From: Isochrysis galbana
Lineage: Eukaryota > Haptophyta > Isochrysidales > Isochrysidaceae
Assembly (NCBI GenBank): GCA_018136815.1
Contig: CM030938.1
Span: 2,459,028-2,523,027, forward strand
Length of the DNA stretch: 64,000 nt
Reading direction: 5' to 3'
Made by a program: the position numbers and the translations under genes. Positions within the stretch are counted from its first letter, which is position 1, and each line of letters starts with the position of its first letter. Under the pieces are notes generated by a model. The model was not told where the DNA came from. It ran no database searches and saw nothing but the letters and a program-made list of their open reading frames with translations. This document shows positions 33,323-43,577 of this stretch, piece by piece.

Positions 33323-34797
33323 ATGTCCGAAACGTGGCTCGCGCTCTACGAGCAGGTGTCGTTCTCTCGGTTCCTCGACGCGCTCGACACATTCGGTCAT
33401 GGCCGCCTATACATGGTCCTGGTTGCCTGCATCTTGGTCTTGGCGAGCTGGATGGGCAGCAATCTGTGGGTGCGCTTGACTGAAGAGGGGCAGCAGCTCA
33501 ATGATGTCATGCTCTCGCTCGACAATCTTGCGGAACCCGTGATTATGATGAGGCGGCATACCATCTCGTACGTCAATCGTGCAACTCTAATCACGTTCGG
33601 ATACGAGGAGAAGTCGGACCTTGAGGGTAAGAGCGTCACCATCTTGATGACTCAAAAGGACTCCATTGCCCATCAATCCTATGTGTCCCACTTCGAGACG
33701 ACGGGCGAGCACCGTGTAATTGGGAAGCCACGTGGTGCGCAACTCCCCCCCATCCATGCACCAGCTGGCGTTGATCCGCCCTGGCCACTCCATCATGGGC
33801 TCTGAGTTGGCTACCCCTACTTTGGCGCACAGTTGTTGTTGGCAGGCGGCGAGATGGGACGAATGTGTCCCTCACGCTCTCCGTCTCGCCGTGCGCTAAG
33901 CACGGCGAATACGTCGGCATACTGTATCCTCGCACCGAAATGGAGGCTCGGGCGAGTGCTGAGGCAGCTCTCCAGGCGAAAACCAATGAATTGCTTGAAT
34001 CTGAGATTGAGCGCCTCAAGCTGCAGGTCCGATCAGGTGCTCCAGTCACCCCCGCCGCGGTGGTTCGCGACCCCAAGGTCGTGGAGGCATGGACTGGATC
34101 GTGGGCAGAGGCGAGTATGAATCGGTCTGCCTCGTTTCCGGATGTCAAGTTCAGTTGCATTGCGGCGTATCCTGATGCCCTTGGCAAAACAGTACAGTGC
34201 CGCTGGCTCCACCGTGGGCGGGCGTTGGGCGATGCACTTGTCATCTTGATGCCAGGCAGCCATGCCTTCGTCAAGGTGCACACGGAACCTTTCCTGCGAC
34301 TCAGCCCCCTTGGCACCGAGTTCGGACGAGCTTCTGGCCATCCACAGCTTGCAGACGAAAAGCCTGTCCTTTATGCGGGCGAAATTGAAGTTGATCAGCA
34401 AGGGACTATCCTCCGGTGGAGCAACATGAGCGGCACCTACAAAGCGGAAGACACCATGTGCTTTCAGACCGAATTGCCGCTCGACAAGTTCTGGGCAGTT
34501 CATTCAGAGCCAATAGACCCTGACGACGATGCTGACCGACACCTGATCACTAGCACTGGCACCGTACTACGTCGCGTGTTGTCACTTTCAGATGCTGACT
34601 TCGTTGACTTGCGGAATGAATGGGACGACCACGTGGCGTGCATGTGCCGTAATGATCCCCGCGCGAAGGCTTGCTTCGAGCGAATACAGGAGTCGTCGAA
34701 TGAACGCTGTGATGCAGTTGGGAAGTACGGCTACCTCACTCAGATTCGTTTGAGTGGCTCAGCGACATCTGAGCCCAATAACATCATCAACACGTGA
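33323..34797 (+). CDS. Membrane-anchored PAS-domain protein
   Basis: Exons 33323-33734 and 33833-34797 join in phase (98-base intron) and give about 458 residues. One membrane helix lies near residues 28-48 (LYMVLVACILVLASWMGSNL). A PAS domain follows at about 60-165: LDNLAEPVIMMRR, YVNRATLITFGY, GKSVTILM, then GRRRDGTNVSLTLSVSPC across the intron. A short coiled coil leads to a second, unnamed domain containing GEIEVDQQGTILRWSN and SGTYKAED. PAS domains sense ligands, redox state or light and mediate dimerisation. No kinase, cyclase or channel output is attached, so it probably signals through partners. The ATG at 33323 fits because everything upstream is homopolymeric. Confidence 0.82.
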
Positions 34798-35341
34798 AGG
34801 ACATTTCCGTCTAGCCTAACCCCCAGATTTATCCCATGCGGAATCGGAGACAGCCTCGCGTTACTTGACTTCATCATCTGCGTTGCTCGGTGCCGCTTAT
34901 GGGAGCTGCCCAAATCTTGTGATTTTCGTACCCGCAGCACAAGGATTTCAACATTTATGACACGTTTCAGCCATTCTCTCACTCACGTCCTTTTTCTTTT
35001 TTCATGAAGTGCAGCGCACTTGACTCGTGTGCCTGAGCTTCTGTGTGGCTTCATGTTCTGCGCAGTGACAGTCATAACCGTATTCAATGTTCCTCCACGA
35101 AGTTCCCATGACTTGTATCTATACGGGCTGTGCGTGGAAGACGTGGTTCGCGGACGGACAGTCTCGAGCCCTTAACATTGCATCCATGTCTTGACTTTCA
35201 AACTGCATGTCTCGTTTTCAGAGCTCGTACACATTTTGCAGCTCCAATACAAACCTTTCAACATTCTCGCCGCAACTAATTTCATACTACCTCCGTTCCA
35301 AAACTCAGGTTCTTAGTTTTTCGTCCGTTACAATATAATCT
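34798..35341. other. Gene-free spacer with a mariner/Stowaway-like end
   Basis: Presumed 3' sequence of the PAS gene. At 35285-35304 lies TACTACCTCCGTTCCAAAAC, which closely resembles the terminal repeat of plant Stowaway/mariner elements (CTCCCTCCGTTCCAAAAT). The inverted match is at 55988-56011. No partner end was found within this spacer. Confidence 0.5.
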
Positions 35342-35604
35342 CTCCTAATAGGGCGGTCAAACAGGGGCTCTTTAACGACTAGTCAGGGTTGGGCTGCATT
35401 TTTTGACCGTGGCGCGATGCCCAATAAAAAACCTCCCGGGGGGGCTACCTGACGCTACGAAAATCTTCGCCAAGAAATGGTGCGATTCGCCCCCCCTCTC
35501 TCCCCCTCCGTCACGCGCACTCACGCTCTACCCGTAAAGAATGGGCGGTCGCGCCCGCGGGGGGATCGGTTCCTTTATATCTAAGCTAAAGCTACATTCG
35601 GCAT

Positions 35605-36271
35605 TTGATTCCCGCCCGATGCAGCGCCGTGTCGGGCTGCCGACAGTCCGACCACCCCCTGACCCACTGGCATCATTGCCCGCGCAGCCCACCGAGCTTC
35701 TCAAAGCGCGCGCACGCGGCTACACTGGCTGCCACAGACCCCACCCCGACCATCCCGACCCGCCCCTCGCAGGATTTGCCCTCACTCGAACTCGGCATCG
35801 AGAACCAGGACCAGCTCACCAACGCGGCCGTCCACGCGTGGCTGACGAGCCTCCGCGTTGAGGCTGCCTTCGCGGTCCTCCTCTCTCTGACAGTGCCAGA
35901 TACGGCGCTGATCGGTGAGGTGAGACCCGTGGGCGGCCTCAGGACGGGCCACGTCATGGCCCTCAACGCCACGGCGAGGAGGAAAGCCCAAGATCCTGCC
36001 AGAACGCCTCACAGCGCATCTGGCGGGAACCCACCACCCAGAGCAGATATCACCTTCTTTCTGCCGCTGGGTGGTGGGCTTGGCAGGCGGTATGGGACAT
36101 CAATCCATACTGGCAATGACGCGCGACGGCGCAACAAAAGCGCTCCAGGCACGCGGAGCTCGCGCAGCGAAGGCGCAAATCAAGGTCTTGGCAACACTTG
36201 ACATAGAAGTCAAGGAAAGCCGTAGACCGCGGAGCCGACGCGGCGTCCGTCGACCTCCGGTGGGCAGTTGA
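35605..36271 (+). pseudogene. Captured coding fragments inside the TIR element
   Basis: Two frames have protein-like composition: one to about 36000 (LELGIENQDQLTNAAVHAWL ... IGEVRPVGGLR) and a second from about 36001 to 36271 (AMTRDGATKALQARGARAAK). The GEVRPVGGLR stretch recalls the end of Lon/RadA-type protease folds, but this is too short to trust. They may be remains of a host gene picked up by the element. Confidence 0.3.
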
Positions 36272-36397
36272 GGCAGAGAGCCTTTGGCAGTCAGCCTCTA
36301 TGCCTGTAGTAAGCATCGACGAAAGCGGCGGCGGGGATGGGCCAGTAATTGGGGGTGGTGGCGGCGGCGGCGCTCCCGCGGTGACGTTAGACGTCAA

Positions 36398-37785
36398 CAT
36401 TCAAAGGTGTCTGCAGATGGCTGACAGCGACGAAATTTCGGCGCGCGGCCCACCCGATTGGCGTGACTGTGTGGGTGGCCCCTGTGTGTTTGGTGTCTGA
36501 CGGGGTCCCCCATCCGGTTGGATCGTCGAAAACGGCCACGCAGCGCGTCCGGCATCGGTTCGAAGTTGGGCTCTCCGGGCCTCCCTCGGAGACGTCAACC
36601 GTCAAATGGGCTCCACGGATGGGTGATTTCGACGAGATTTCGGCGCTCGGCCCACCCGATTGGCGTGACTGTGTGGGTTGCCCCTGTGTGTTTGGTGTCT
36701 GACGGGGTCCCCCATCCGGATGGATCGTCGAAAACGGCCACATAGCGCGTCCGGCATCGGTTCGAAGTTGGGCTCTCCGGGCCTCCCTCGGAGACGTCAA
36801 CCGTCAAATGGGCTCCACGGATGGCTGATTTCGACGAGATTTCGGCGCGCGGCCCACCCGATTGGCGTGACTGTGTGGGTTGCCCCTGTGTGTTTGGTGT
36901 CTGACGGGGTCCCCCATCCGGTTGGATCGTCGAAAACGGCCACGCAGCGCGTCCGGCATCGGTTCGAAGTTGGGCTCTCCGGGCCTCCCTCGGAGACGTC
37001 AACCGTCAAATGGGCTCCACGGATGGCTGATTTCGACGAGATTTCGGCGCGCGGCCCACCCGATTGGCGTGACTGTGTGGGTTGCCCCTGTGTGTTTGGT
37101 GTCTGACGGGGTCCCCCATCCGGTTGGATCGTCGAAAACGGCCACGCAGCGCGTCCGGCATCGGTTCGAAGTTGGGCTCTCCGGGCCTCCCTCGGAGACG
37201 TCAACCGTCAAATGGGCTCCACGGATGGCTGATTTCGACGAGATTTCGGCGCGCGGCCCACCCGATTGGCGTGACTGTGTGGGTTGCCCCTGTGTGTTTG
37301 GTGTCTGACGGGGTCCCCCATCCGGATGGATCGTCGAAAACGGCCACATAGCGCGTCCGGCATCGGTTCGAAGTTGGGCTCTCCGGGCCTCCCTCGGAGA
37401 CGTCAACCGTCAAATGGGCTCCACGGATGGCTGATTTCGACGAGATTTCGGCGCGCGGCCCGCCCGATTGGCGTGACTGTGTGGGTTGCCCCTGCGTGTT
37501 TGGTGTCTGACGGGGTCCCCCATCCGGATGGATCGTCGAAAACGGCCACATAGCGCGTCCGGCATCAGTTCGAAGTTGGGCTCTCCGGGCCTCCCTCGGA
37601 GACGTCAACCGTCAAATGGGCTCCACGGATGGCTGATTTCAACGAGATTTCGGCGCGCGGTCCGCCCGATTGGCGTGACTGTGTGGGTTGCCCCTGTGTG
37701 TTTGGTATCGGGCGGGGTCCCCCATCCGGATGGATCGTCGAAAACGGCCACGCAGCGCGCCCGGCATCGGTTCGAAGTTGGGCTT
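36398..37785 (+). repeat. 202-base satellite array, about seven copies
   Basis: The unit contains GATTTCGACGAGATTTCGGC, GATTGGCGTGACTGTGTGGG, GACGGGGTCCCCCATCCGG and GTCCGGCATCGGTTCGAAG. The spacing is exactly 202 bases. The first copy is diverged and the last stops at 37785; the middle ones are almost identical. Two linked sites define variants: TTGG with CACGCA, and ATGG with CACATA. Copies 1 to 6 read T, A, T, T, A, A; the seventh mixes both. Since 202 is not divisible by 3, the open frames across units are accidental. Confidence 0.92.
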
Positions 37786-38128
37786 TTTTAGCTTTTGCGA
37801 TATTAGCGTCTTTTGTCAGTTTTTGATTACGTTTTGTTGTGGGGGCCCAAGGGGGGGGGTCCGGGTCCTAATGGGCCCCGGATATGTGCTAGTTGGGAGT
37901 ATTGGGAACTTTCTCCCGAAAAAAATCCTCAAATTTCCTCAATTTTGAGATGGTCATTTTTTCACCCCTTATAAAAAAACACTGTTTGACCGCCCTACTC
38001 CTAAGCGCGCCTCGCAGAATTAAGTCAGCACCTTCACAAGAACCTTGCGGGTACATGCTGGCTTCATGGGACAATCGAGGGGGGGCCTGCACTTCTCGAA
38101 AACACAATGAAACGAGCGATTTTCTAAT

Positions 38129-38476
38129 GTGGAAGGAGGTGGAAATCGGCCGTCGGGAGCGATTGGCGCGAAAGCGTCTTGCTTGTTCCCAGCTCCCAGC
38201 CTCAAGGCACAAGGCGGCAAGCTCGAAGTGCGTGCGCTCAGCTTGAAGGCGCTGCAGGGCAAGACGGCGAAGGCCCAGGCGGACTCGTACACCGAGGCGA
38301 TGGCCGAGATATCTGACCTCATGCTCAAGGCGGGTACCATCGACGAGCGCGCGGCGAAGATCTTGGCCGCCTTCCGGCCCTCGGTCACCGCGTGCGACCG
38401 CAACGCCACCGCACGCAAGGCCGAACGCCTCATCCGCATCCGCGATGGCAAGGAGAGCGGCCCGGGGCAACAGTAG
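38129..38476 (+). CDS. Hypothetical C-terminal exon
   Basis: A frame of about 115 residues with no in-frame early ATG. The last 80 residues look coded (AMAEISDLMLKAGTIDERAA, ATARKAERLIRIRDGK), are helical and have no known domain. It may be the 3' exon of a gene interrupted by the TIR element that ends 130 bases upstream. A LINE-type tail (CCGAATCTTCATATG, 38505-38525) follows. Confidence 0.3.
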   Translation: MEGGGNRPSGAIGAKASCLFPAPSLKAQGGKLEVRALSLKALQGKTAKAQADSYTEAMAEISDLMLKAGTIDERAAKILAAFRPSVTACDRNATARKAERLIRIRDGKESGPGQQ

Positions 38477-38528
38477 GCATCTTCTAGAGTTTTTAAGATG
38501 TTAGCCCCGAATCTTCATATGTTTTTTC

Positions 38529-39677
38529 TCAATATGGTTGAGGCCATCCGATTTGATGCACGGCGGGCGTTGCACCCCCAATGGCTTGCTCGTGTATAAT
38601 ATCAACATTGAGGGACCACATGGGCATGGGCCAGTCGTATGTGGCATTCGACAACAACCGCTCGTGGATAAATGCATGGAGAGCACTCTGAAAAGCAGTG
38701 CGTATTCTATTGTTGCGATGTACGAGAGCCATGAATGCTTGGAGACATGGGTCGCATGCGACACATCTTCGATGTGAGGAATCTAAGGAATCATTGGATG
38801 CAACAACTGCGTCAGTAACATGCGATGAAGCGACCGATGGGCAGAACGGCAGGTCCTCCTTGTCCCATCCGGATTTCCTCCGCAGCGACGAATCAAGTGC
38901 AGAACGCAAGCCGAGAGAGCATAGCCTCAGTTTTCGCAAAAGAGGCACAAGCCCAGCCCTTCTCGCGGTCGGATCGAGAAGGGCTGCCTTCTCTACATCA
39001 TCAAGACGCGGACCCCAGCTGAGCAGGGGAAGGCAGCCTAACATCGAGAGAATCTTGTGGATCTGCGCCGGGGATCTCCGGACTGGCTTACCACGATGCG
39101 ACAGCTTCCATGATGTCGAACTTTCAGCCACCCCATAGTCCGCTGACCCATCATCAACTCCACGCGCTGAATCCCAAGAGACAAAATCGATGAAACGCCG
39201 CAAGGCAACAGGCAGAGACACGGCCTTGCGAAGTATCTGTGCGCGAGTGAGATTGCGCCTAACTCTCTGCAAGTCGGTGGACAAATCAGCTGCTTGAGGG
39301 AGCACGAACAGCTTCAGATAGCCAGCTCGACGTAGAACGCCACTTGGCCAAAGCACCAGCCGATGGGCGCTAAGCGCAACAAGTTGCCGCGTCTGTGATT
39401 GCGGCGGCCGATCGTGACTCTTCATCAACCCAACGGCCGACTCATCCTCGAATTCGGCTCCCCACATGATGAAAGGTATGAACTCACCGTGCCAGCGTGG
39501 CCCGCGTGGCATAATGGATTGCTGTGGATCAGGCGCGTCCCATCTCACGCAGCCAGGTGTGGCGATTGTGCTGCACGGCGAGGGCGCGCTGCGACCAGCC
39601 TGATTGTACGCTAACCATTGGCAAGAGCTTGCACAGAGCAGAAGGCCGGCGCCGGCGAACGCAGCGCGCCAGTGCAT
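38529..39677 (-). CDS. Unknown secreted or type II membrane protein
   Basis: A 382-residue frame read from the ATG at 39677. It begins with a signal-anchor-like stretch (MHWRAAFAGAGLLLCASSCQ). The rest has the balanced composition of a folded protein. Stretches such as GEFIPFIMWGAEFEDES, VALRRFIDFVSWDSARG and a Cys-containing RRCVACDPC are notable, but no family is recognised. Secretory-pathway location is inferred from the N-terminus only. No introns are needed. It lies tail-on to the TIR element. Confidence 0.6.
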   Translation of the reverse strand: MHWRAAFAGAGLLLCASSCQWLAYNQAGRSAPSPCSTIATPGCVRWDAPDPQQSIMPRGPRWHGEFIPFIMWGAEFEDESAVGLMKSHDRPPQSQTRQLVALSAHRLVLWPSGVLRRAGYLKLFVLPQAADLSTDLQRVRRNLTRAQILRKAVSLPVALRRFIDFVSWDSARGVDDGSADYGVAESSTSWKLSHRGKPVRRSPAQIHKILSMLGCLPLLSWGPRLDDVEKAALLDPTARRAGLVPLLRKLRLCSLGLRSALDSSLRRKSGWDKEDLPFCPSVASSHVTDAVVASNDSLDSSHRRCVACDPCLQAFMALVHRNNRIRTAFQSALHAFIHERLLSNATYDWPMPMWSLNVDIIHEQAIGGATPAVHQIGWPQPY

Positions 39678-39740
39678 CCAACAACCGAGCCAGTCGCCAA
39701 CACCAAAACCCGACCCCCCTGCCACCCAAGCCAGGCGCAA

Positions 39741-40164
39741 GAGCCTGCACGACGGGAGTCAGGCGGGCGCCTCTCCCCCACCCCCCACCCCCACCCACCC
39801 CTTTCCCTCCCTTCTCCCGCCTCAGCTTCCTTAGCAACGACCCCCCCACCCCACACCCCGCCGAGCTGGCGCGACCCAAGCCGCCTCGCGGCGCCAACTC
39901 GCGTGACAGACAGAGAGGCAAGAGGAAGAGAAAGTTGTGTGTCCCCCTGTCAGGCTTCCATCACAATGAACGCCTCCGTCTTCTGCTCGCAGCCCTTGTT
40001 TCACGGTATACGTGGGTGCCGCTCCTTCAGGTGAAACGCTTCGTCCGCTACTCGCCGCCCTTGCTTCTTACGTGTGTGCCCTCTCCTCGGGGTATCTGGA
40101 GCCTGAGCGTATCTGGGACCAACTTGCGGGGATAGAGTTGGTGCCAAGATAGTACGACAGGGCG
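39741..40164. other. Gene-free spacer upstream of the unknown gene
   Basis: Presumed promoter of the minus-strand gene; C-rich to 39860. No repeat or gene is recognised before the long inverted repeat at 40165. Confidence 0.4.
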
Positions 40165-40351
40165 CTAGAGCTTTATACGCCGAGGTGGGATAAGTTTATA
40201 ATGGGCCGGGGGCCAGGACCCCCGCGCGGTATCTTAGTGTCGAGCCCCCTGCGGTACCTTTTTAAGAGTAGTCGCGTGGCAGTACGGATCCAGATTCTTG
40301 CGACACTGGGATCTTGAATTCATACTTCTAGTGTGAAGATACCGATGGGGG

Positions 40352-40450
40352 TGAGAGGCTGCAACCTCAGGTTTGGTTGTTTTTTTACAAATGCCCCGTG
40401 AAATGTATATAAACATTAGAACTTCCCCCCCCCCTTCCCCCCCTTCCCCC
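40352..40450 (-). repeat. G-run-capped repeat, inverted copy
   Basis: On the minus strand: a G run, ACAAATGCCCC reversed as GGGGCATTTGT, and ACCTGAGGTTGCAGCCTC. It matches 16525-16622 over about 75 bases. It abuts the inner edge of the left terminal repeat. Confidence 0.65.
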
Positions 40451-40469
40451 CCCCCTCCCCCCCCCCCTT

Positions 40470-41224
40470 CCAACTAAGTTTATACTTGGTTGACCCATGG
40501 GGGGGCACGAGCCCCCCCCTCTCTCCACTCCTCCCCTGCCATGGGGGAGGAACCACCCATCCTCCTGGCACGCCTGATGGCTTGCCAGGAGGCCACTGCC
40601 CTACTGACCCACTCCCTTCCCCACAGGCTCGCCCCATTCGCCCATCCTGGCCCCTCGTGACCAGCCCATCGCTCCAACCCCCCTCCCCCCCTGGTCGACA
40701 GGCAGATAGGTGCAGATTGGGGGCCCCAGAGGCTCAGGAGCGCCAGCGAGGGAGAGGCAGGGGAGGCCAAGGCCCAGTCCCAGCCTCCTCTGCCCCCAGA
40801 GCTGGCCTCCAGGAGCCTCCAGGGGTCGCCAGGTGCAGCTGCAGGCCTGCCGCAGGCGCGCCATCGCGCGTGCCGCAGGAGAGGGGAGAGAGAGCGCGGA
40901 GAAGGGGGTGGGCGGAGCGAGAGCTCCGCTCACCGGAAAATAGGTAAGTCCCGCACCTGTTTACAGGATAAGTCGGGGCTGAGACCGCCGCCCACTCGGA
41001 GACACAGGAGGAAGGGGGGGAATGATCACCGGGGGGGGCGCGGGCCACCGGACCATATCTAAGCCCTTTTCCCCTATCCCCCTAGTAGTGCACGGGGGGA
41101 GTCGCCTTATGGCGGGGGGAGAAGGGCCGGGGAAGTGGGGGTGTAGAAAGTTTCCTACGTGAGTAGAAAGTAGAGGGTCCACGGCCGCGTGTGCGGTGAG
41201 ACTATTAAAAGGTTTATTTATTAT
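40470..41224 (+). mobile_element. HPR retroposon copy 5
   Basis: It starts with the hairpin AACTAAGTTTATACTTGGTT and GACCCATGGGGGGGCACGAG, and matches copy 4 in reverse for at least 200 bases (shared CATGGGGGAGGAACCACCCA). It ends with the module at 41014-41205 and a TTTATTTATTAT tail. It is flanked on both sides by runs of C, which would be its target duplication. It is inserted inside the long-inverted-repeat element. Confidence 0.65.
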
Positions 41225-41240
41225 CCCCCCCCCAACCAAG

Positions 41241-42816
41241 ATGAACAACATATGGATCCACACCAACACGGACTACCTTCCGCACTTGCCCCCGCCGCTG
41301 TCCCTCTTGCGGCGAGAAACTATGCCCTGGCGCACGCGACAAGACGCTCTGCGTCGTGCGCGCCCCCTCCCCGCCTTCCCGCCCTCACACCCTCAACGCC
41401 TTGGGCAAGCCGGTACCCGAGCGCGTCTTTGAGCGCCTCGCCCACCTTTGGGCTGAGCGCAATCGCCCAGCTCCCTCGCCTCAAGCTCACGCCGCCTCCA
41501 TCGTCGACGGCGAGGCGGCACTCCTCGATCTCGTTACCACCCTCGAGCTCGAGGACACCGCCTCCCCCTCAGACGTCGCCTCTCTCTCCGAGCCACCGCC
41601 GCCTTCTCTTTTCGCGGGCTCCTTGGCCGTCGCCGCCGACGCCTTCCTCCCACCTCCTCTCTTCCACTCCGACCTCGACACATACTCGTCAGCGATCGGC
41701 CCTCTTTGTTCGTAATTCCGTCCGTCCATCCGTCCGCCGACTGCCGCCCATGTTGTGCCTCTCCCCCTCACTCGCTCTTTGCGATGGGTGCCCCCTTCTT
41801 GGGTGCTCCATCGGGGGGGGTGTTGTGGTTAGGGGGAGAGCCGCCCTTTAGGTTTCCCAAAGAGAGCCGCTCTCTCTGTGTTTTCCCGCCTTCGCGTGTC
41901 TCCCTTCGGATTGCACCCTCTCCGTCCGATCGGGATCCTCCGATCCCGATCTTCCTCTCTTCCCCCCGTGTGTTAGGATAGGGGTGATCGCTCTCGATCC
42001 CCCTCCCTTGTTTTCTCATGTGTGCGCCCCCTTTCTTTCCTTGTGCGCGCCCCCGTGCGTTTCCCGCGTTTTCAAAACCGTTTTCTCTTGTCCCACAGAG
42101 TTTCCGAGAGTCGCGCCCATGGCCGCACTCCCAGAGGCTCTGGGCGAGCTCTCACGACCGCCGTCGCCCCATGCTCGTGTGAGCGGTGTTCCCGCCTGTG
42201 CCATGCCTCCCTCCAGCCCCAGTGCTCCCTGTGCTCAGCCCTCCGTGAGCACGGTCGCCCCTGGAGGGCCCCGTCCCATACCTCAACAATTCTTTGAATC
42301 ACAACCTTCAGCCACAGCCACAGCCACTCCACTCCGCCAGCCACACACCTTCGGCTTCACCGACACGGAGATGCACCTCGAAGCGCGCGACGCGCTCCTC
42401 CACGCCATCGGCGCAGACACCCTCCCCACGTGGATGGCGCACCTGTTGTTCTCTCGCTGGACGCTCAAGCACTCGGGCCGGCTCAAGATGCTCACCTTCC
42501 TGTGGGGCAACGGGGTCGGACGCGACATGTGCCTCCTGATCCTCGCGCCGCTCGTCAAACCGAAGCGCGACTTATTCGACTGCAAGCAGATCCTGGAGCC
42601 TCGCTGCAGTCGCGCAAATACGATGCCACCTGGTACTACTACTCCTGCATGTGGCGGATTCACCTGTACCTGGATGGGCGAGTCAAGGAGGAGCTGAACG
42701 ACTACACTCGGCTCCAGATCGCCAACTACCACTGGCAGCAACACATCGACCGACACGGGTACCAGACACTCAAACAACAGACTGATTTCTTTCTCGACTT
42801 CGGCGTTGACGCGTGA
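41241..42816 (+). CDS. Unrecognised protein(s) carried by the long-TIR element
   Basis: Two regions look coded. At 41356-41715 a frame contains TLNALGKPVPERVFERLAHL and DGEAALLDLVTTLELEDTAS. At 42118-42816, from an ATG (MAALPEALGELSRPP), a Pro/Ser-rich leader leads into a compact domain: FTDTEMHLEARDALLHAIGA, PTWMAHLLFSRWTLKHSG, WGNGVGRDMCLLIL, then in a second frame YDATWYYYSCMWRIHLYLDG and LQIANYHWQQHIDRHGY. The domain is rich in Trp and Tyr and is not recognised; it is not an obvious DDE transposase. An intron between 41715 and 42100 is possible. Confidence 0.45.
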
Positions 42817-43161
42817 ATGCCTGCTTCAGATCCAGCAACACTCGCCACAATCTACTCGCTATACTCAGTAGTCTATCCAACCTATCCTTTTCCATCTAAG
42901 CTACATTATAACCTTAGAAAAATCGTAGCTTTACTGCAGTAGGCAGTAGGTATACGGACCAGGCCAAAATAGCTCTGGCGTCTTTGGGCTAGGCGCTTGA
43001 GCGCTCGACCGGACCTCGCCAAGTCCGATCGGAGGCCTCAACCCTTAACAGTGATAAGCCCCGAATCTCATACTGAGGACTCGACCAAAATTGGTCCACC
43101 CCCTAGCCCAGTCGGTCGGATCATCGGGCCAAGTCCGCTCGACCATCCGCTCGCCGCTCGC
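42817..43161. other. Gene-free part of the long-TIR element
   Basis: Downstream of the unrecognised gene, AT-richer to 42950 then GC-rich; no feature identified before the right terminal repeat. Confidence 0.4.
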
Positions 43162-43577
43162 TCGCCCCCATCGGTATCTTCACACTAGCAGTATGAATTC
43201 AAGATCTCAGTATCGCAAGAATCTGGATCCGTACTGCTACGCGACTACTTTTAAAAATATATGTACTTGACGGGGCCCGATACTCAGATACCGCGCTGGG
43301 GGGCCTGGCCCCCCGGCCCATTATAAACTTATAACACCTCGGCATATATACTACTACTCTACTCTAGATGAACTCTACCCAAGTAGAAGTAAAGCGAGAT
43401 GGTCTTGCAGGTCGCCGCCGCCGCCGAGGGAGCGCGAGTCCCGCTTCCCGCCTCGCTTCTCATCGAGCAGCTTGTTTTGACGTGCGCGCTCTTCGCACTA
43501 TCCTTGTTCCTTTCGTGCCGTGCGTCCGCACTCTCTTCTACTTGCCTCGCCCGCAGCGCGAGCAGCCAGGCGGGGAG

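Larger units (their letters stand above)
35349..37997. mobile_element. 2.65-kb TIR DNA transposon carrying a satellite array
   Basis: Exact 16-base terminal inverted repeats TAGGGCGGTCAAACAG (35349-35364) and CTGTTTGACCGCCCTA (37982-37997) are flanked by a 7-base direct repeat CTCCTAA (35342-35348 and 37998-38004). Inside are gene-like fragments (35605-36271), a 12-base-pair hairpin (36030-36041 with 36067-36078) and the 202-base array. No transposase is present, so it must depend on another element. The perfect ends suggest a recent insertion. The superfamily is unclear: hAT elements normally make 8-base duplications. Confidence 0.78.
40165..43350. mobile_element. 3.2-kb element with about 185-base terminal inverted repeats
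   Basis: The segment 40165-40352 and the reverse complement of 43162-43350 align along their whole length. Shared blocks include AAGTTTATAATGGGCCGG, AGTACGGATCCAGATTCTTG, ATCTTGAATTCATACT and AGTGTGAAGATACCGATGGG, with about 85-90% identity by eye. Between them are a G-run-capped repeat, HPR copy 5, and an unrecognised gene. Long inverted ends suggest a MULE-like or foldback transposon. A clean target duplication was not found (TATAC on the left, ATATATAC on the right). Confidence 0.7.

Noticed and set aside
35605-36000. Lon or RadA protease fragment
   Set aside because: Only GEVRPVGGLR and a few neighbouring residues fit; too short for an assignment.
36750-36770. Pol III B box (GGTTCGAAG) in each satellite unit
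   Set aside because: No acceptable A box at the right distance and the B box lacks the final CC.
36398-37785. CRISPR-like array
   Set aside because: The repeats are 202 bases with no unique spacers; it is a plain tandem satellite in a eukaryotic transposon.
36387-37791. Overlapping 135-142-residue frames across the satellite
   Set aside because: They recur every 202 bases on both strands and shift frame with each unit; this is periodic DNA, not coding.
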